A stretch of 64,000 nucleotides of DNA from Erythrobacter sp. (GTDB lineage Bacteria; Pseudomonadota; Alphaproteobacteria; Sphingomonadales; Sphingomonadaceae), in the NCBI RefSeq assembly GCF_030066995.1, contig NZ_JASJAP010000001.1, forward strand, positions 727,230 to 791,229, given 5' to 3'. A model generated the notes under the pieces. It saw nothing but the letters and a program-made list of their open reading frames with translations, was not told the origin of the DNA and made no database searches. Positions 1-8,561 of the stretch are shown in pieces. Every line of letters begins with the position of its first letter. Position 1 is the stretch's first letter. The position numbers and the translations under genes were made by a program.

Positions 1-418
1 CGAGCGATAAGAGCGCCGCTCCATTCGCATGCGCCCAGTCAACGAGTTCATCACCCGGATCACCCGTTAGCAGCATCTGCCCGTCCTCGCTCGTCACACC
101 GATCTGGTCGGCGAGTTGTCGAAGCGACTTGCGCTGCGAGTGCTGGCGAAGCTGCCAGGCGATAGGATCGGCAGGCAGGCCCGAACTGTTATCCTGAGGC
201 AACACACGCGCCAGCACGACATCCAGAGCCAGGCTGCGAGCAATTGCGACTGACTGAGCGCCGACGAGGTTTGCGCACGGCGTTTCATCAACACACGCCA
301 GCAAGCAGGGGCGAACCTGAATACTGCGTTCGCTTTCGTTGAATTGCACTGCTGCCGTCCGGCCGATTGGCGGTGAATTGGCGGTCTGACCTGTGGGGGC
401 ATAGCGGCTGGCGTGCAT
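1..418 (-). CDS. Universal stress protein, N-terminal part (runs off the left edge)
   Basis: The reading frame begins with ATG at 418, preceded by a strong AGGAGG ribosome site, and stays open to the window edge (139 codons seen). After a roughly 35-residue leader it reads like a first Usp domain: a beta strand ending CVDETPCANLV, a helix leading to LDVVLARVLP, the segment PADPIAWQLRQHSQRKSL common in tandem Usp proteins, and a GDPGDELVDWA stretch. Usp proteins bind ATP or act as stress-state effectors in the cytoplasm; the ATP-binding C-terminus lies outside the window. It is divergent from the acetyl-CoA synthetase operon, and a copy of the island's 16-bp dyad sits 74 nt before its start. 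Confidence 0.8.
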   Translation of the reverse strand, partial: MHASRYAPTGQTANSPPIGRTAAVQFNESERSIQVRPCLLACVDETPCANLVGAQSVAIARSLALDVVLARVLPQDNSSGLPADPIAWQLRQHSQRKSLRQLADQIGVTSEDGQMLLTGDPGDELVDWAHANGAALLSL

Positions 419-492
419 CAATTCCTCCTTTGAAAAGGCAAGCACGCCCTTTCTGCGAGCAGAAGGATGCGGAGCGGAAGGCGGCGTCACTA

Positions 493-508
493 TACGCAAC
501 ATCCCGTA
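493..508 (-). promoter_or_regulatory. 16-bp dyad, copy 1 (upstream of the Usp gene)
   Basis: Read toward the minus-strand Usp gene the sequence is TACGGGATGTTGCGTA, a TACG-N8-CGTA dyad. It ends 74 nt before the ATG at 418. It belongs to a family of similar 16-mers placed before genes throughout the first 23 kb. The binding protein is inferred, with FixJ as candidate. Confidence 0.6.
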
Positions 509-596
509 AACTAGCCCAGGCGCGTGGGTGATTTCGGGTTGCATGAGTTTGGCTTGTTTTGCGTTGAGGCCGCCAGAGTCTCGAGAAGCGCTCCGC

Positions 597-612
597 TCCG
601 GAACATCCCTTA
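597..612 (+). promoter_or_regulatory. 16-bp dyad, copy 2 (upstream of acsA operon)
   Basis: The sequence TCCGGAACATCCCTTA matches copy 1 (TACGCAACATCCCGTA on the same strand) at 13 of 16 positions. It lies 67 nt before the TTG start at 680. That spacing supports the TTG start over the internal ATG at 731. It is the only strong copy in the opposite polarity relative to its gene. Confidence 0.55.
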
Positions 613-679
613 GTTACGCCGTCCGCAGGTCGGCGCATCACGCGAGACCCAGCCCGACGATACGATACGAGGATTCATT

Positions 680-2431
680 TTGTCTCACGAGACAATCCGC
701 AAATCCGAAGCGACCAGGCGAGCGGCGGTCATGCGTGACTATGACAAGGCCAAGCGTGACTTTGGTTGGGACACATATCGGGGGTGGCTCGACAGCGACG
801 CGGGAAGCTGGCTCAACATCGCGTACGAGGCGATTGACAGACACGTCGTGGAAGGCCGCGGCACCAAGGAAGCGATACGCTGGGTCGGCAAGACTGGAGA
901 ACGCAAGAGTTTCACCTACGGCGATCTCAAGCGGGAAACCGACCGTTTCGCCCGTATTCTCGCCGACAACGGTCTCGGCCAGGGAACAAGGGTCTTTTCG
1001 TTGCTTGGCCGGGTACCGGAACTCTACATTGCAGCCCTCGGGACGCTCAAGGCCGGCGGCGTTTTTTGCCCGCTCTATTCCGCCTTCGGTCCGGAGCCAG
1101 TGCGCTCTCGTCTTGAAATCGGCGAAGCCAATGTGCTGCTCGCATCCCCGCGGGACTACGTGAAGAAGGTCGAGGCGGCGCGTAACGATCTACCGCATCT
1201 GACGCATGTCTTCCTGACCCCAGGCGCCGATCCTCGGCCCGATGGCACAATCGATCTGGCTCAGGCGCTGGCAAACACCGAAGCGAAATTCGAGTGTGCG
1301 CAGACCGATCCTCAGGATATGGCGTTGCTGCACTTCACCAGCGGCACGACCGGTAAGCCCAAGGGCGTGGTCCACGTTCACGAGGCGGTGGTGATGCACA
1401 ACGCTACCGGCCGTATTGCGCTTGATCTGAGGCAGGACGATGTAATCTGGTGCACCGCCGATCCGGGATGGGTGACGGGCACATCCTACGGTATCATCGC
1501 GCCGCTTTGCGCAGGTGTAACCATGGTGATCGATGAAGCCGAATTCGATGCCCAACGTTGGTATACACTGTTAGAAAGTGAACGGGTTACCGTATGGTAC
1601 ACCGCGCCCACCGCGATCCGGTTGTTGATGCGTGCCGGAGCCGAACTGGCGCAGCGCTTCGACCTGTCTCATCTCCATTTCCTCGCCAGCGTGGGCGAGC
1701 CTCTCAATCCCGAAGCGGTGGTGTGGAGCAATGAAGTCTTCGGGATGCCGTTCCACGACAATTGGTGGCAGAGCGAGACCGGCGGCATAATGATCGCAAA
1801 CTACGCTGCGATGGACGTGAAGCCCGGTTCTATGGGCAAGCCGCTCCCAGGCGTGGAGGCAGCGATCCTGGACACTGAGGGTCACAACGCGCTTGCGATC
1901 GACGAGCCGATGCGGCCGGGTCATCTCGCCCTGCGCCCAGGTTGGCCATCGATGTTCCGCAGTTACCTCGGCCAGGAGGAGCGATACAATCGGAGCTTTC
2001 GCGAAGGATGGTATCTCACCGGCGACCTCGTGATGCGCGATGCGGAAGGGTATTACTGGTTTGTCGGGCGCGCCGATGATGTGATCAAATCGGCCGGACA
2101 CCTGATCGGTCCGTTCGAAGTCGAGAGCGCACTTGTGGAACATCCAGCGGTGGCCGAGGCAGCGGTGATCGGCGTGCCTGACGAGCGTGCGGGCGAGATC
2201 GTGAAGGCGTTCGTAACGCTGAACCGCGGTGTCGATGCCGACGATGCGTTGCAGCGTGAACTGCTCGGACATGCTCGCAAGAGGCTGGGGGCGGCGATCG
2301 CCCCGCGCAAGATCGAGTTCGCGCAAGACCTACCCCGCACGCGTTCAGGTAAGATCATGCGCAGGCTCCTGAAGGCGCGCGAGCTGGGTTTGCCTGAAGG
2401 CGATACATCGACGCTCGAACAAGCGGCATGA
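680..2431 (+). CDS. acsA: Acetyl-CoA synthetase-like AMP-forming ligase
   Basis: A 583-residue ANL-superfamily enzyme that would convert acetate (or another short acid), ATP and CoA to the acyl-CoA in the cytoplasm. The AMP-binding loop [13 protein letters not shown] lies near residues 215-228, the adenylate motif YLTGD near 450, and the catalytic lysine motif [14 protein letters not shown] near 553. The length and N-terminus are closer to the shorter Bacillus AcsA type than to the roughly 650-residue Acs. TTG at 680 is chosen because GAGGA precedes it and the dyad spacing fits; ATG at 731 is the alternative. Its stop overlaps the E1 alpha start (ATGA), so it heads a five-gene translationally coupled operon. 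Exact acyl specificity is not visible. Confidence 0.88.
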   Translation: MSHETIRKSEATRRAAVMRDYDKAKRDFGWDTYRGWLDSDAGSWLNIAYEAIDRHVVEGRGTKEAIRWVGKTGERKSFTYGDLKRETDRFARILADNGLGQGTRVFSLLGRVPELYIAALGTLKAGGVFCPLYSAFGPEPVRSRLEIGEANVLLASPRDYVKKVEAARNDLPHLTHVFLTPGADPRPDGTIDLAQALANTEAKFECAQTDPQDMALLHFTSGTTGKPKGVVHVHEAVVMHNATGRIALDLRQDDVIWCTADPGWVTGTSYGIIAPLCAGVTMVIDEAEFDAQRWYTLLESERVTVWYTAPTAIRLLMRAGAELAQRFDLSHLHFLASVGEPLNPEAVVWSNEVFGMPFHDNWWQSETGGIMIANYAAMDVKPGSMGKPLPGVEAAILDTEGHNALAIDEPMRPGHLALRPGWPSMFRSYLGQEERYNRSFREGWYLTGDLVMRDAEGYYWFVGRADDVIKSAGHLIGPFEVESALVEHPAVAEAAVIGVPDERAGEIVKAFVTLNRGVDADDALQRELLGHARKRLGAAIAPRKIEFAQDLPRTRSGKIMRRLLKARELGLPEGDTSTLEQAA

Positions 2432-3420
2432 GCGCAGCGTTGCCCAAGGTCCGTTTAAACCGTGAGCATTGCCGCACACTGCTTCACCAGATGGTGCGTA
2501 TCCGCCGTTTCGAAGAGAAATGCGCAGAACTCTATACGCTAGAGAAGATACGTGGCTTCCTGCATCTCTACATTGGGGAAGAAGCTGTTGCTACGGGCGT
2601 GATGCAGGCGCTTGAGCCTAACGATGCGGTCGTCGCAACCTATCGCGAGCATGGACATGCGCTGCTAAAGGGCGTTCCTGCCGGCGCGATCATGGCCGAG
2701 ATGTACGGCAAGCAGGAAGGTTGCAGTCGGGGGCGGGGCGGTTCGATGCACCTGTTCGACGCAGAGACGCGCTTCTACGGCGGCAACGCTATCGTCGCGG
2801 GTGGAATTCCGATCGCCGTTGGCCTTGCGCTTGCAGACAAGATGGCAAACAAAAAGCGTATCACTGCCTGTTTCTTCGGCGAAGGCGCAGTCGCGGAAGG
2901 CGAGTTCCATGAGAGCCTGAACCTTGCCGCGCTGTGGCGATTGCCGGTGCTCTTCGTGTGCGAGAACAACCGCTACGCTATGGGAACCGCGCTCGATTTA
3001 TCGGAGTCCGAAACGGACATCAGCGCCAAAGCTGCCTCCTATAACCTTGCCTCCGAAGGCGTCGATGGAATGGATGTCGTCGCAGTTGAAGTGGCGACGC
3101 GCCGTGCGGTCCATGCGATCAGAGAAACCGGAGAGCCGCACTTCCTTGAATGCCGCACATACCGTTTCCGCGCGCACTCGATGTACGACCCTCAGTTCTA
3201 CCGCGCCAAGGATGAAGTCGAGGAGTGGAAAGACAAGGGGCCGATCAAGCGCTTCACGGAGTGGGCGCTTGATGTAGGCGAATTGCGCCCAGAGGATATC
3301 GAAGAGATCGAACAGGACGTCGCGCGCGAAATCTCAGAGGCGGTGGCCTTCGCCGAATCAGGCACTTGGGAGCCTGTCGAAGACCTGCTGCGCGATGTTG
3401 GCGCTGAGAAGCGGATATGA
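2428..3420 (+). CDS. pdhA: Pyruvate/2-oxoacid dehydrogenase E1 component, alpha subunit
   Basis: A 330-residue thiamine-diphosphate subunit of an alpha2beta2 E1. The ThDP/Mg site is seen as [15 protein letters not shown] (about 151-165) with the downstream ENNRYAMGT Asn near 180. The start region [13 protein letters not shown] and the [11 protein letters not shown] motif are typical of PdhA and the closely related AcoA. With the beta subunit it decarboxylates a 2-oxo acid and passes the acyl group to the E2 lipoyl arm. ATGA overlaps link it to both neighbours. Pyruvate is the likely substrate; acetoin cannot be excluded because no regulator or E3 gene is adjacent. Confidence 0.9.
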   Translation: MSAALPKVRLNREHCRTLLHQMVRIRRFEEKCAELYTLEKIRGFLHLYIGEEAVATGVMQALEPNDAVVATYREHGHALLKGVPAGAIMAEMYGKQEGCSRGRGGSMHLFDAETRFYGGNAIVAGGIPIAVGLALADKMANKKRITACFFGEGAVAEGEFHESLNLAALWRLPVLFVCENNRYAMGTALDLSESETDISAKAASYNLASEGVDGMDVVAVEVATRRAVHAIRETGEPHFLECRTYRFRAHSMYDPQFYRAKDEVEEWKDKGPIKRFTEWALDVGELRPEDIEEIEQDVAREISEAVAFAESGTWEPVEDLLRDVGAEKRI

Positions 3421-4391
3421 CCGAACTCACCTATCGCGAGGCGATACGCGGCGCGATCCGCAAGGCCATGCTAGCGGATCATCGCGTGTTTCTGATGGGT
3501 GAGGATGTCGGCCGTTACGGCGGCTGCTATGGAGTATCAAAGGGTTTGCTCGATGAATTCGGTCCCGAGCGCATCCGCGACACGCCCCTTTCGGAAAGCG
3601 CCTTTACCGGGGCCGGGATCGGCGCCGCGATGGGGGGCATGCGGCCCATTGTGGAAATCATGACCTGCAACTTCTCGCTGCTCTCGCTCGACCAGGTCAT
3701 GAACAATGCCGCGACGATCCGGCATATGTCGGGCGGGCAGTTCCATGTCCCAGTGGTGATCCGCATGGCCACTGGTGGGGGGCGACAGTTGGCAGCCCAG
3801 CATTCGCACAGCCTCGAAGGCTGGTACGCGCACATTCCGGGTATCCGCGTGCTGGCCCCGGCGACAGTAGAGGATGCGGCCGGAATGCTGGGCCCCGCGC
3901 TTGACGATCCCGATCCGGTGCTGATTTTTGAAAACGCCTTGCTCTACAACCACAGCGAAGATGTGAACGAACCTGTGGAGGTCGATATCGACCACGCGGT
4001 TGTGCGCCGAGCGGGCAAGGATCTCACGCTCGTCACCTATGGCGGATCGCTTGGTAAGACGCTGGCGGCGGCCGATGAGCTTGGGACCGATGGTATCTCC
4101 ACCGAAGTGATCGATCTGCGCGTGCTTCGACCGCTCGATGATGTCACGATCCTGACCAGTCTGGCGAAGACGCGGCGTTGCGTCATCGTCGATGAGGGGT
4201 GGCGCTCGGGCAGTCTTGCAGCGGAAATCATGGCGCGGATCGTCGAGCAGAGTTTCTGGAACCTCGATGCACCATTGGCGCGAGTGTGCAGCGAAGAAGT
4301 TCCGGTTCCCTATGCCGCGCATCTCGAACAGGCCGCGCTGCCCAGTGTCGCGAAGATCGTCGCTGCCGGGCGGGCGGTCATGGGACGCTGA
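3417..4391 (+). CDS. pdhB: Pyruvate/2-oxoacid dehydrogenase E1 component, beta subunit
   Basis: A 324-residue transketolase-like beta subunit, the normal length for PdhB/AcoB. Recognisable parts are [17 protein letters not shown] at the N-terminus, [20 protein letters not shown], the [20 protein letters not shown] segment that faces ThDP, and a C-terminal transketolase domain with [11 protein letters not shown] and [10 protein letters not shown]. It starts inside the E1 alpha stop (ATGA) and is followed after 3 nt by the E2 gene, so the subunits should be made in equal amounts. There is no fused lipoyl domain, unlike the PdhB of many other alphaproteobacteria. Confidence 0.9.
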   Translation: MTELTYREAIRGAIRKAMLADHRVFLMGEDVGRYGGCYGVSKGLLDEFGPERIRDTPLSESAFTGAGIGAAMGGMRPIVEIMTCNFSLLSLDQVMNNAATIRHMSGGQFHVPVVIRMATGGGRQLAAQHSHSLEGWYAHIPGIRVLAPATVEDAAGMLGPALDDPDPVLIFENALLYNHSEDVNEPVEVDIDHAVVRRAGKDLTLVTYGGSLGKTLAAADELGTDGISTEVIDLRVLRPLDDVTILTSLAKTRRCVIVDEGWRSGSLAAEIMARIVEQSFWNLDAPLARVCSEEVPVPYAAHLEQAALPSVAKIVAAGRAVMGR

Positions 4392-4394
4392 GAG

Positions 4395-5561
4395 ATGGGT
4401 GTGTTCACCATGCCTTCGCTTGGCGCCGACATGGAAGCGGGCGTGTTGGTCGAATGGCTCAAGGCGCCAGGCGATGCGGTAGATCATGGCGACATCATAG
4501 CGGTTGTTGAAACCGACAAGGGCGCGATCGAGGTCGAGGTCTTCGAGGGTGGTACAATCGGCGAACTCTTGGTCGAAGCTGGCGAGAAGGTGCCGGTCGG
4601 CGCAGAACTGGCGCGGATAAATGGTATGGTTGGAACGGCGCAAAAGCCTGAGCTTGCGTCAGCGCCGGCCCCAAAACCCGGACCCGAGCCAATGCGTGCT
4701 GAACCGAAGCTTGGCGAACCCCGGACGCCGACCGGTGCAACGCCAAAATCATTGCGCGCTTCGCCCGCTGCTCGGCGGCTCGCCGAGGAGCATGGGGTCG
4801 ACCTTGAAACTGTGACCGGCACAGGCCCTGACGGTGCAATACAACGCACCGACGTTGAAGCAGCCACCACGCAGCTGGACGAGAATGCCGCACCTGATCT
4901 TGCTCCCATGCGCCGTGCGATAGCCGCTGCAATGAAGCGCTCGAAGCGAGAAATTCCTCACTACTATCTGACGCACAGTTTCGATATTTCGTCGGCAACA
5001 CGATGGCTCGCAGAGTATAACTCCGAGCGTCCACCGCCCCAGCGTCTGCTGCTTGGCGCGCTACTGCTCAAGGCCACGGCGCTGGCGCTTAGCGAATTTC
5101 CCGAGTTCAACGGGTTCTTTGGTGAGGATGGTTTCACGCCGAGCGAAGCGATCCACCTAGGCAGCGCAATCTCGATCCGCGGCGGTGGGCTCGCCGCCCC
5201 CGCGATCCGCGACACCAATACGCTCTCGCTTCCTGATCTCATGGTGAGACTAAGGGACCTCGTCGCCCGGACCCGGCGTGGTCAGTTCCGCAGCTCGGAA
5301 ATCAGCGATCCGACCGCTACTGTTTCAAGCCTCGGCGAGCGGGGGGTCGAAAGCTTGTTGCCCGTAATCTACCCGCCGCAGGTCGCGATTGTCGGATTCG
5401 GAAGCGCGACCCGTCGCCCATGGGCAGTGAAAGACACTCTGGCGATCAGACCTGTCCTGAGCGCCAGCCTTGCCGGGGATCACCGCGCCAATGACGGCCA
5501 TCGCGGCGCTCTGCTGTTGCGCCGGATCGAAGCGCTGCTGAACGAGCCGGAAACGCTATGA
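4395..5561 (+). CDS. Dihydrolipoyl acyltransferase (E2) of the 2-oxoacid dehydrogenase
   Basis: A 388-residue E2 with one lipoyl domain (1-78, lipoyl lysine K42 in ETDKGAIEVEV), a Pro-rich linker, a peripheral subunit-binding domain (about 120-157, starting SLRASPAARRLAEEHG) and a short catalytic domain ending GDHRANDG with H363 and D367 as the expected active-site pair. It transfers the acyl group from lipoyl-lysine to CoA. It sits between E1 beta and the carrier-protein gene, whose ATG overlaps its stop. No E3 gene follows, so it would use the cell's general lipoamide dehydrogenase. The catalytic domain is on the compact side for PDH E2. Confidence 0.87.
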   Translation: MGVFTMPSLGADMEAGVLVEWLKAPGDAVDHGDIIAVVETDKGAIEVEVFEGGTIGELLVEAGEKVPVGAELARINGMVGTAQKPELASAPAPKPGPEPMRAEPKLGEPRTPTGATPKSLRASPAARRLAEEHGVDLETVTGTGPDGAIQRTDVEAATTQLDENAAPDLAPMRRAIAAAMKRSKREIPHYYLTHSFDISSATRWLAEYNSERPPPQRLLLGALLLKATALALSEFPEFNGFFGEDGFTPSEAIHLGSAISIRGGGLAAPAIRDTNTLSLPDLMVRLRDLVARTRRGQFRSSEISDPTATVSSLGERGVESLLPVIYPPQVAIVGFGSATRRPWAVKDTLAIRPVLSASLAGDHRANDGHRGALLLRRIEALLNEPETL

Positions 5562-5797
5562 ATTTCGAGGAAGCCCGCGCGATCATGATAGAGGAAATAG
5601 AGGCCATCGCACCAGATGTTGCGCCGGTTTCGATTGCTGATGATGAGGATGTGCGCGAAGCGCTCGATCTCGACTCCATGGATATCTTCAACCTTATCGC
5701 CGCGCTGCATGAGCGGCTTGATATCGATATCCCCGATGCCGACGCCGCGAATTTTGTGACGCTTGGCGGTGCTGCAAAGTGGCTGTCAGGACAATAG
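5558..5797 (+). CDS. Free-standing acyl carrier protein
   Basis: A 79-residue acidic protein with the phosphopantetheine attachment motif LDLDSMDIFNLI; the predicted modified serine is S40. Length and the helix-loop-helix pattern fit an ACP/PCP fold. It is the last gene of the acsA-E1-E2 operon and is joined to E2 by an ATGA overlap. ACPs are not part of classical PDH or acetoin complexes, so its role here is unclear: it could accept acetyl or another acyl group from the ligase or from E2. No ketosynthase, acyltransferase or phosphopantetheinyl transferase gene is nearby. Confidence 0.85.
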   Translation: MNFEEARAIMIEEIEAIAPDVAPVSIADDEDVREALDLDSMDIFNLIAALHERLDIDIPDADAANFVTLGGAAKWLSGQ

Positions 5798-5878
5798 GGC
5801 TCGATATGCGAGCTGCCATGATCACCGAGGGATTTGCAACCAAGATAGACGATGGGCGCGGCATTCGAGCGCCCGATC

Positions 5879-5894
5879 CTAGGATGTTTCCTTA
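5879..5894 (+). promoter_or_regulatory. 16-bp dyad, weak copy (upstream of host-attachment gene)
   Basis: CTAGGATGTTTCCTTA keeps the GGA, GTTT and final A positions of the consensus and lies 63 nt before the ATG at 5958, the same distance as other copies. About 10 of 16 positions match, so it is a weaker candidate. Confidence 0.35.
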
Positions 5895-5957
5895 GTGAGC
5901 ATCTGGCCTCCGGCCGCTAGCCCGGCAGGCGAAGAGTCACATTTCAGGAGTGCTTAC

Positions 5958-6401
5958 ATGAAGATTGCGAAAGGCGCGCTGGTGTTGGCGCTTGACGGCG
6001 GGAAGATGCAGCTGCTCAGAAACCGCGGTGACGCTCAAAAACCTGTTTTTCAACTGATCGCGTGCGAGCGGAATGAGAATCCACGATCGAGTGGTCAGGG
6101 CACGGATCGGCCCGGGCGATCTTTTTCCAGCGCTTCACCCAGACGCAGCGCAATGAGCGAAACCGATCTTCATGCGAAGGCCGAACAGGATTTCGCTCGC
6201 AGTGCGTGCAAGCTTCTCGACCAGCATCAGTCCAGGGATGGCGGAGGTGTCTTTGTCCTTGCCGCTCCATCCGTTCTTGGAGAATTCCGCAAGTGTTGTC
6301 CTGACAGGCTCAAGCCAGCGATCCTCGCGGAAATCGATAAGAACGTGGTCAACCACTCACCCGAGCAGATTGCCTCCATCATCTCTTCGATGGAAACGTG
6401 A
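5958..6401 (+). CDS. Host-attachment (AtsE/Host_attach) family protein
   Basis: A 147-residue protein starting at ATG 5958 behind AGGAG. The N-terminus MKIAKGALVLALDGGKMQLLRN, the central Arg/Ser-rich linker and the C-terminal ILAEIDKNVVNHSPEQIASII are typical of the family first described for Agrobacterium attachment to plant cells and common in stress and low-oxygen islands of alphaproteobacteria. Its biochemical activity is not established; the fold has been compared with eRF1/baeRF-like domains. It is monocistronic or paired with the small downstream gene, and a weak dyad lies upstream. An upstream 23-codon ORF (from ATG 5805) looks like non-coding sequence. Confidence 0.75.
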   Translation: MKIAKGALVLALDGGKMQLLRNRGDAQKPVFQLIACERNENPRSSGQGTDRPGRSFSSASPRRSAMSETDLHAKAEQDFARSACKLLDQHQSRDGGGVFVLAAPSVLGEFRKCCPDRLKPAILAEIDKNVVNHSPEQIASIISSMET

Positions 6402-6444
6402 CAGTCGCTTGCGAAGTCTTTGTGTTCAGATTGATGGAGTTTCA

Positions 6445-6654
6445 ATGGTTACCCAAACGCCAGAGCCGGATCCCCATCCCGAGCCAGAACCAGAGCGTAT
6501 CAGACCCGCCCAGCCGCCGGAACACCCCGCGCGCGAGCCTTCGCCCGATCCTGTTTCACCACCGGAAATTGAGCCGCTCCAACCCGATGTCGATGAGCCC
6601 GATATCGCACCGGATGAGTTCCCAGCGCCTGAACAGCCGGGCTTGGGCTTGTAA
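6445..6654 (+). CDS. Small Pro/Glu/Asp-rich protein of unknown function
   Basis: A 69-residue ORF from ATG 6445 with GGAG eight nt before it. The product is almost entirely disordered: repeated PEPDPHPEPEPE-type runs, about 19 prolines plus many acidic residues, no Cys and no membrane segment. I do not recognise a family. It could be a cytoplasmic spacer or adaptor-like peptide following the attachment gene. An overlapping frame (6398-6670) is also open but has an unlikely Arg/Ser-rich product, so this frame is preferred. Confidence 0.5.
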   Translation: MVTQTPEPDPHPEPEPERIRPAQPPEHPAREPSPDPVSPPEIEPLQPDVDEPDIAPDEFPAPEQPGLGL

Positions 6655-6991
6655 GGAGGACACTCCCTGAGAGATAAGGCGTCGCGCCCGTGACGTTTTG
6701 GTGGATATCACCCGGCGTTCAAAGCCTTGCTAGGCCAAAAGGGGGCGGGGAACCCAACTTGTTCGGATGCGGGAGCGCCGGGGCGCTTGCATCGACACTG
6801 GTTGGGGCGAAGGGAAGCAGATTGAGTTTGCCCGAGTGTGGAAACGTCTGCTCTTTGAATGTGTAGAAATCGGTCCGCGTTCTGGCGCTGGGGCCAGCAG
6901 ATTCAATGAAAGGCTCCTATCCCGTTGCCGCAATGGCAGCGCCAAGCCGTGATCCGTCGACGGTGCTGCGCCTTGGATTGAAAGACCTAGC
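6655..6991. other. Gene-free stretch
   Basis: About 340 nt between the Pro-rich ORF and the end of the minus-strand protease gene. One 61-codon plus-strand ORF (6767-6952) has no ribosome site and an unremarkable Arg-rich product, so I do not call it. No dyad, operator or convincing terminator hairpin was seen. Confidence 0.5.
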
Positions 6992-8104
6992 CTAGAGCGA
7001 GGTTCTTTTGTCCAACTGTTGGCTTCGCCTGGCGATGGCGCTGTCGATCTCCATCGCGTCGAGCAGATTGCGCCAGTTTACGATACCCGCAAATCCGCCT
7101 CTCCGGTCTGTGACGCCCACGATCGGAGCGCCTCCTGAGATCAAGTCTGCGGCTTTCTCCGCACGGTAATGCATGGGAACGACTGGAATGTCGGTGCGCA
7201 TGATCTCACCGGCAGTCTTCTGCGCCCCAGCGTCGCCTGCGTGGCGGATCACATCGGAGCGCAGCAGGAAGCCGAGAAGTTCGCCGCCGGAAGTGAGGAC
7301 CGGAAATTCATCGCTGTCAGTATGCAGAATCTCATCCAAGGCGCAGCTGATCGGATCGGTTTCGGAGAAAAGCGGGTGGCCAGTCACCATCACCTGCGCG
7401 ACGGGTAGCCCTCCGATCGCATCACGGATCCGACCGATCCGCTCTTCGGTCGTTGCGGCCAGGAAAATGAAGACGCCGATGGCAGCAAGCAGCAAATTCC
7501 CCATAAGAAGGGCGGCCAAACCCAGGCCGACTGCAAGCAATTGTCCAATCCGCGTCGCAATGCTGGTTGCCTTGCTGTGTGGCAACGCAAACGCGAGCAA
7601 GGCGCGCAGGATGCGACCGCCATCCATCGGGAAGGCAGGCAGCAGGTTGAATACTCCCACAACCAGATTGAAGATCGCAAGCTGCTCGATGAGGTTGATC
7701 TTCCCCTCGGCAAGCTCGCTCAGCGCTTGCCAGTTTGGCCATCGTCCCAGCAGCAGCACTAGCAACCCGAAGAGCACGAAATTCACCACTGGCCCTGCAA
7801 TTGCGATGGCGAGTTCCTTCTCTGGCTCGTTTGGAATTCGTTTCAGTTTGGCAAGACCGCCGATGGGAAGGAGGACGACCTCCGGCGTCTCGATCCCGAA
7901 TTTTCGGGCCACACTTATGTGCCCGAATTCGTGCAGGACAATGCAAGCGAACATCAGGATGATAAGCAGCATGATGTCTCTTGCCGCGCTCAGACCCATC
8001 GACATGAAGGCGCTGGCTGCGATGAGCCCGAGGAAAAGCAAGAACGTCCAGTGCAGCCGGACCGATGTGCCGTTGATCGCCGCAATTCCAAAAGAACGAG
8101 ACAT
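6992..8104 (-). CDS. Site-2 protease (M50) with C-terminal CBS domain pair
   Basis: A 370-residue integral membrane zinc metalloprotease. The zinc motif HEFGH is at residues 58-62 within a hydrophobic segment, and the second ligand motif NLLPAFPMDGG is near 155-165. About six membrane segments come first, and two CBS repeats follow from about 235 to 360, which may bind adenine nucleotides and gate activity. It would cleave a transmembrane protein in or near the inner membrane. A small single-span protein gene ends 8 nt upstream on the same strand and shares the promoter with its dyad. Rip1/SpoIVFB-type relatives with CBS domains are common in energy-stress loci. Confidence 0.88.
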   Translation of the reverse strand: MSRSFGIAAINGTSVRLHWTFLLFLGLIAASAFMSMGLSAARDIMLLIILMFACIVLHEFGHISVARKFGIETPEVVLLPIGGLAKLKRIPNEPEKELAIAIAGPVVNFVLFGLLVLLLGRWPNWQALSELAEGKINLIEQLAIFNLVVGVFNLLPAFPMDGGRILRALLAFALPHSKATSIATRIGQLLAVGLGLAALLMGNLLLAAIGVFIFLAATTEERIGRIRDAIGGLPVAQVMVTGHPLFSETDPISCALDEILHTDSDEFPVLTSGGELLGFLLRSDVIRHAGDAGAQKTAGEIMRTDIPVVPMHYRAEKAADLISGGAPIVGVTDRRGGFAGIVNWRNLLDAMEIDSAIARRSQQLDKRTSL

Positions 8105-8112
8105 GCCTGAGA

Positions 8113-8373
8113 CTACCGCCTTTCGCCTTCAGGCTTGTCTTCCTCGGTTTCTTCGTCGCGTGGTACAATGCGCAATGGAGCCTCCGGCAAATCGACCTTG
8201 ACGCCGTCCTCGGGCGCTGTGGTCCATTCATCAGTGGGCTGTTCCGGTTCTCGCTCAGGCGCTCGTTCGCCCAGAAAAACGTCGCTGAACAAGACGATCG
8301 CTCCGATCACGAACAGCAGCATAATCACAATCAACCAGAAGGGTGAAATTCTCGACTTATCGCCAGTCGCCAT
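8113..8373 (-). CDS. Small single-pass membrane protein
   Basis: An 86-residue protein with a short cytoplasmic start, one strong membrane segment (WLIVIMLLFVIGAIVLFSD, about 13-31) and a charged, Pro/Glu-rich tail ending DEETEEDKPEGERR. No named family is recognised. It directly precedes the site-2 protease gene on the same strand and probably forms an operon with it, so it could be a substrate, inhibitor or assembly partner of the protease; this is inference. A strong dyad copy lies 58 nt before its ATG. Confidence 0.65.
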   Translation of the reverse strand: MATGDKSRISPFWLIVIMLLFVIGAIVLFSDVFLGERAPEREPEQPTDEWTTAPEDGVKVDLPEAPLRIVPRDEETEEDKPEGERR

Positions 8374-8431
8374 GGGGTATTCCTTTGTGCTTCGGGAGTG
8401 TGCTTATCGTCGGCGAGCGCAGCCCAGCTTA

Positions 8432-8447
8432 TCCGGAAACCTCCTTA
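8432..8447 (-). promoter_or_regulatory. 16-bp dyad, copy 3 (upstream of small membrane protein/protease)
   Basis: Read toward the minus-strand gene it is TAAGGAGGTTTCCGGA, matching the Hsp20 copy at 13 of 16 positions. It ends 58 nt before the ATG at 8373. The GGAGG core resembles a ribosome site but is much too far from the start to act as one. Confidence 0.6.
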
Positions 8448-8490
8448 GTTCCACCCGTTGATCTGATCGGTGACCACGCCTTTGCCCTCC

Positions 8491-8506
8491 TACGGGGTTT
8501 TACGGA
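8491..8506 (+). promoter_or_regulatory. 16-bp dyad, copy 4 (upstream of the 8562 gene)
   Basis: TACGGGGTTTTACGGA lies 55 nt before ATG 8562 (34 nt before GTG 8541). Together with copy 3 it gives each side of this divergent promoter region its own element, 59 bp apart. Confidence 0.6.
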
Positions 8507-8561
8507 ATGACCTCCATGGTGAAGCTGAAATGATGATCCGGTGCACGGCGGCATTAGGCGG

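Noticed and set aside
528-1163. 211-codon plus-strand ORF overlapping the acsA start
   Set aside because: It is a shadow of the acetyl-CoA synthetase frame with an Arg/Ser-rich, motif-free product.
5805-5893. Small ORF downstream of the ACP gene (about 28 codons)
   Set aside because: No ribosome site and no recognisable product; it overlaps the weak dyad.
6767-6952. 61-codon plus-strand ORF in the gap after the Pro-rich gene
   Set aside because: No ribosome site, no homologous pattern seen and unfavourable composition.
8459-8472. TTGATCTGATCGG as a FixK/FNR box
   Set aside because: The second half-site ATCAA is absent and spacing is wrong; no TTGAT-N4-ATCAA box was found before the island genes.
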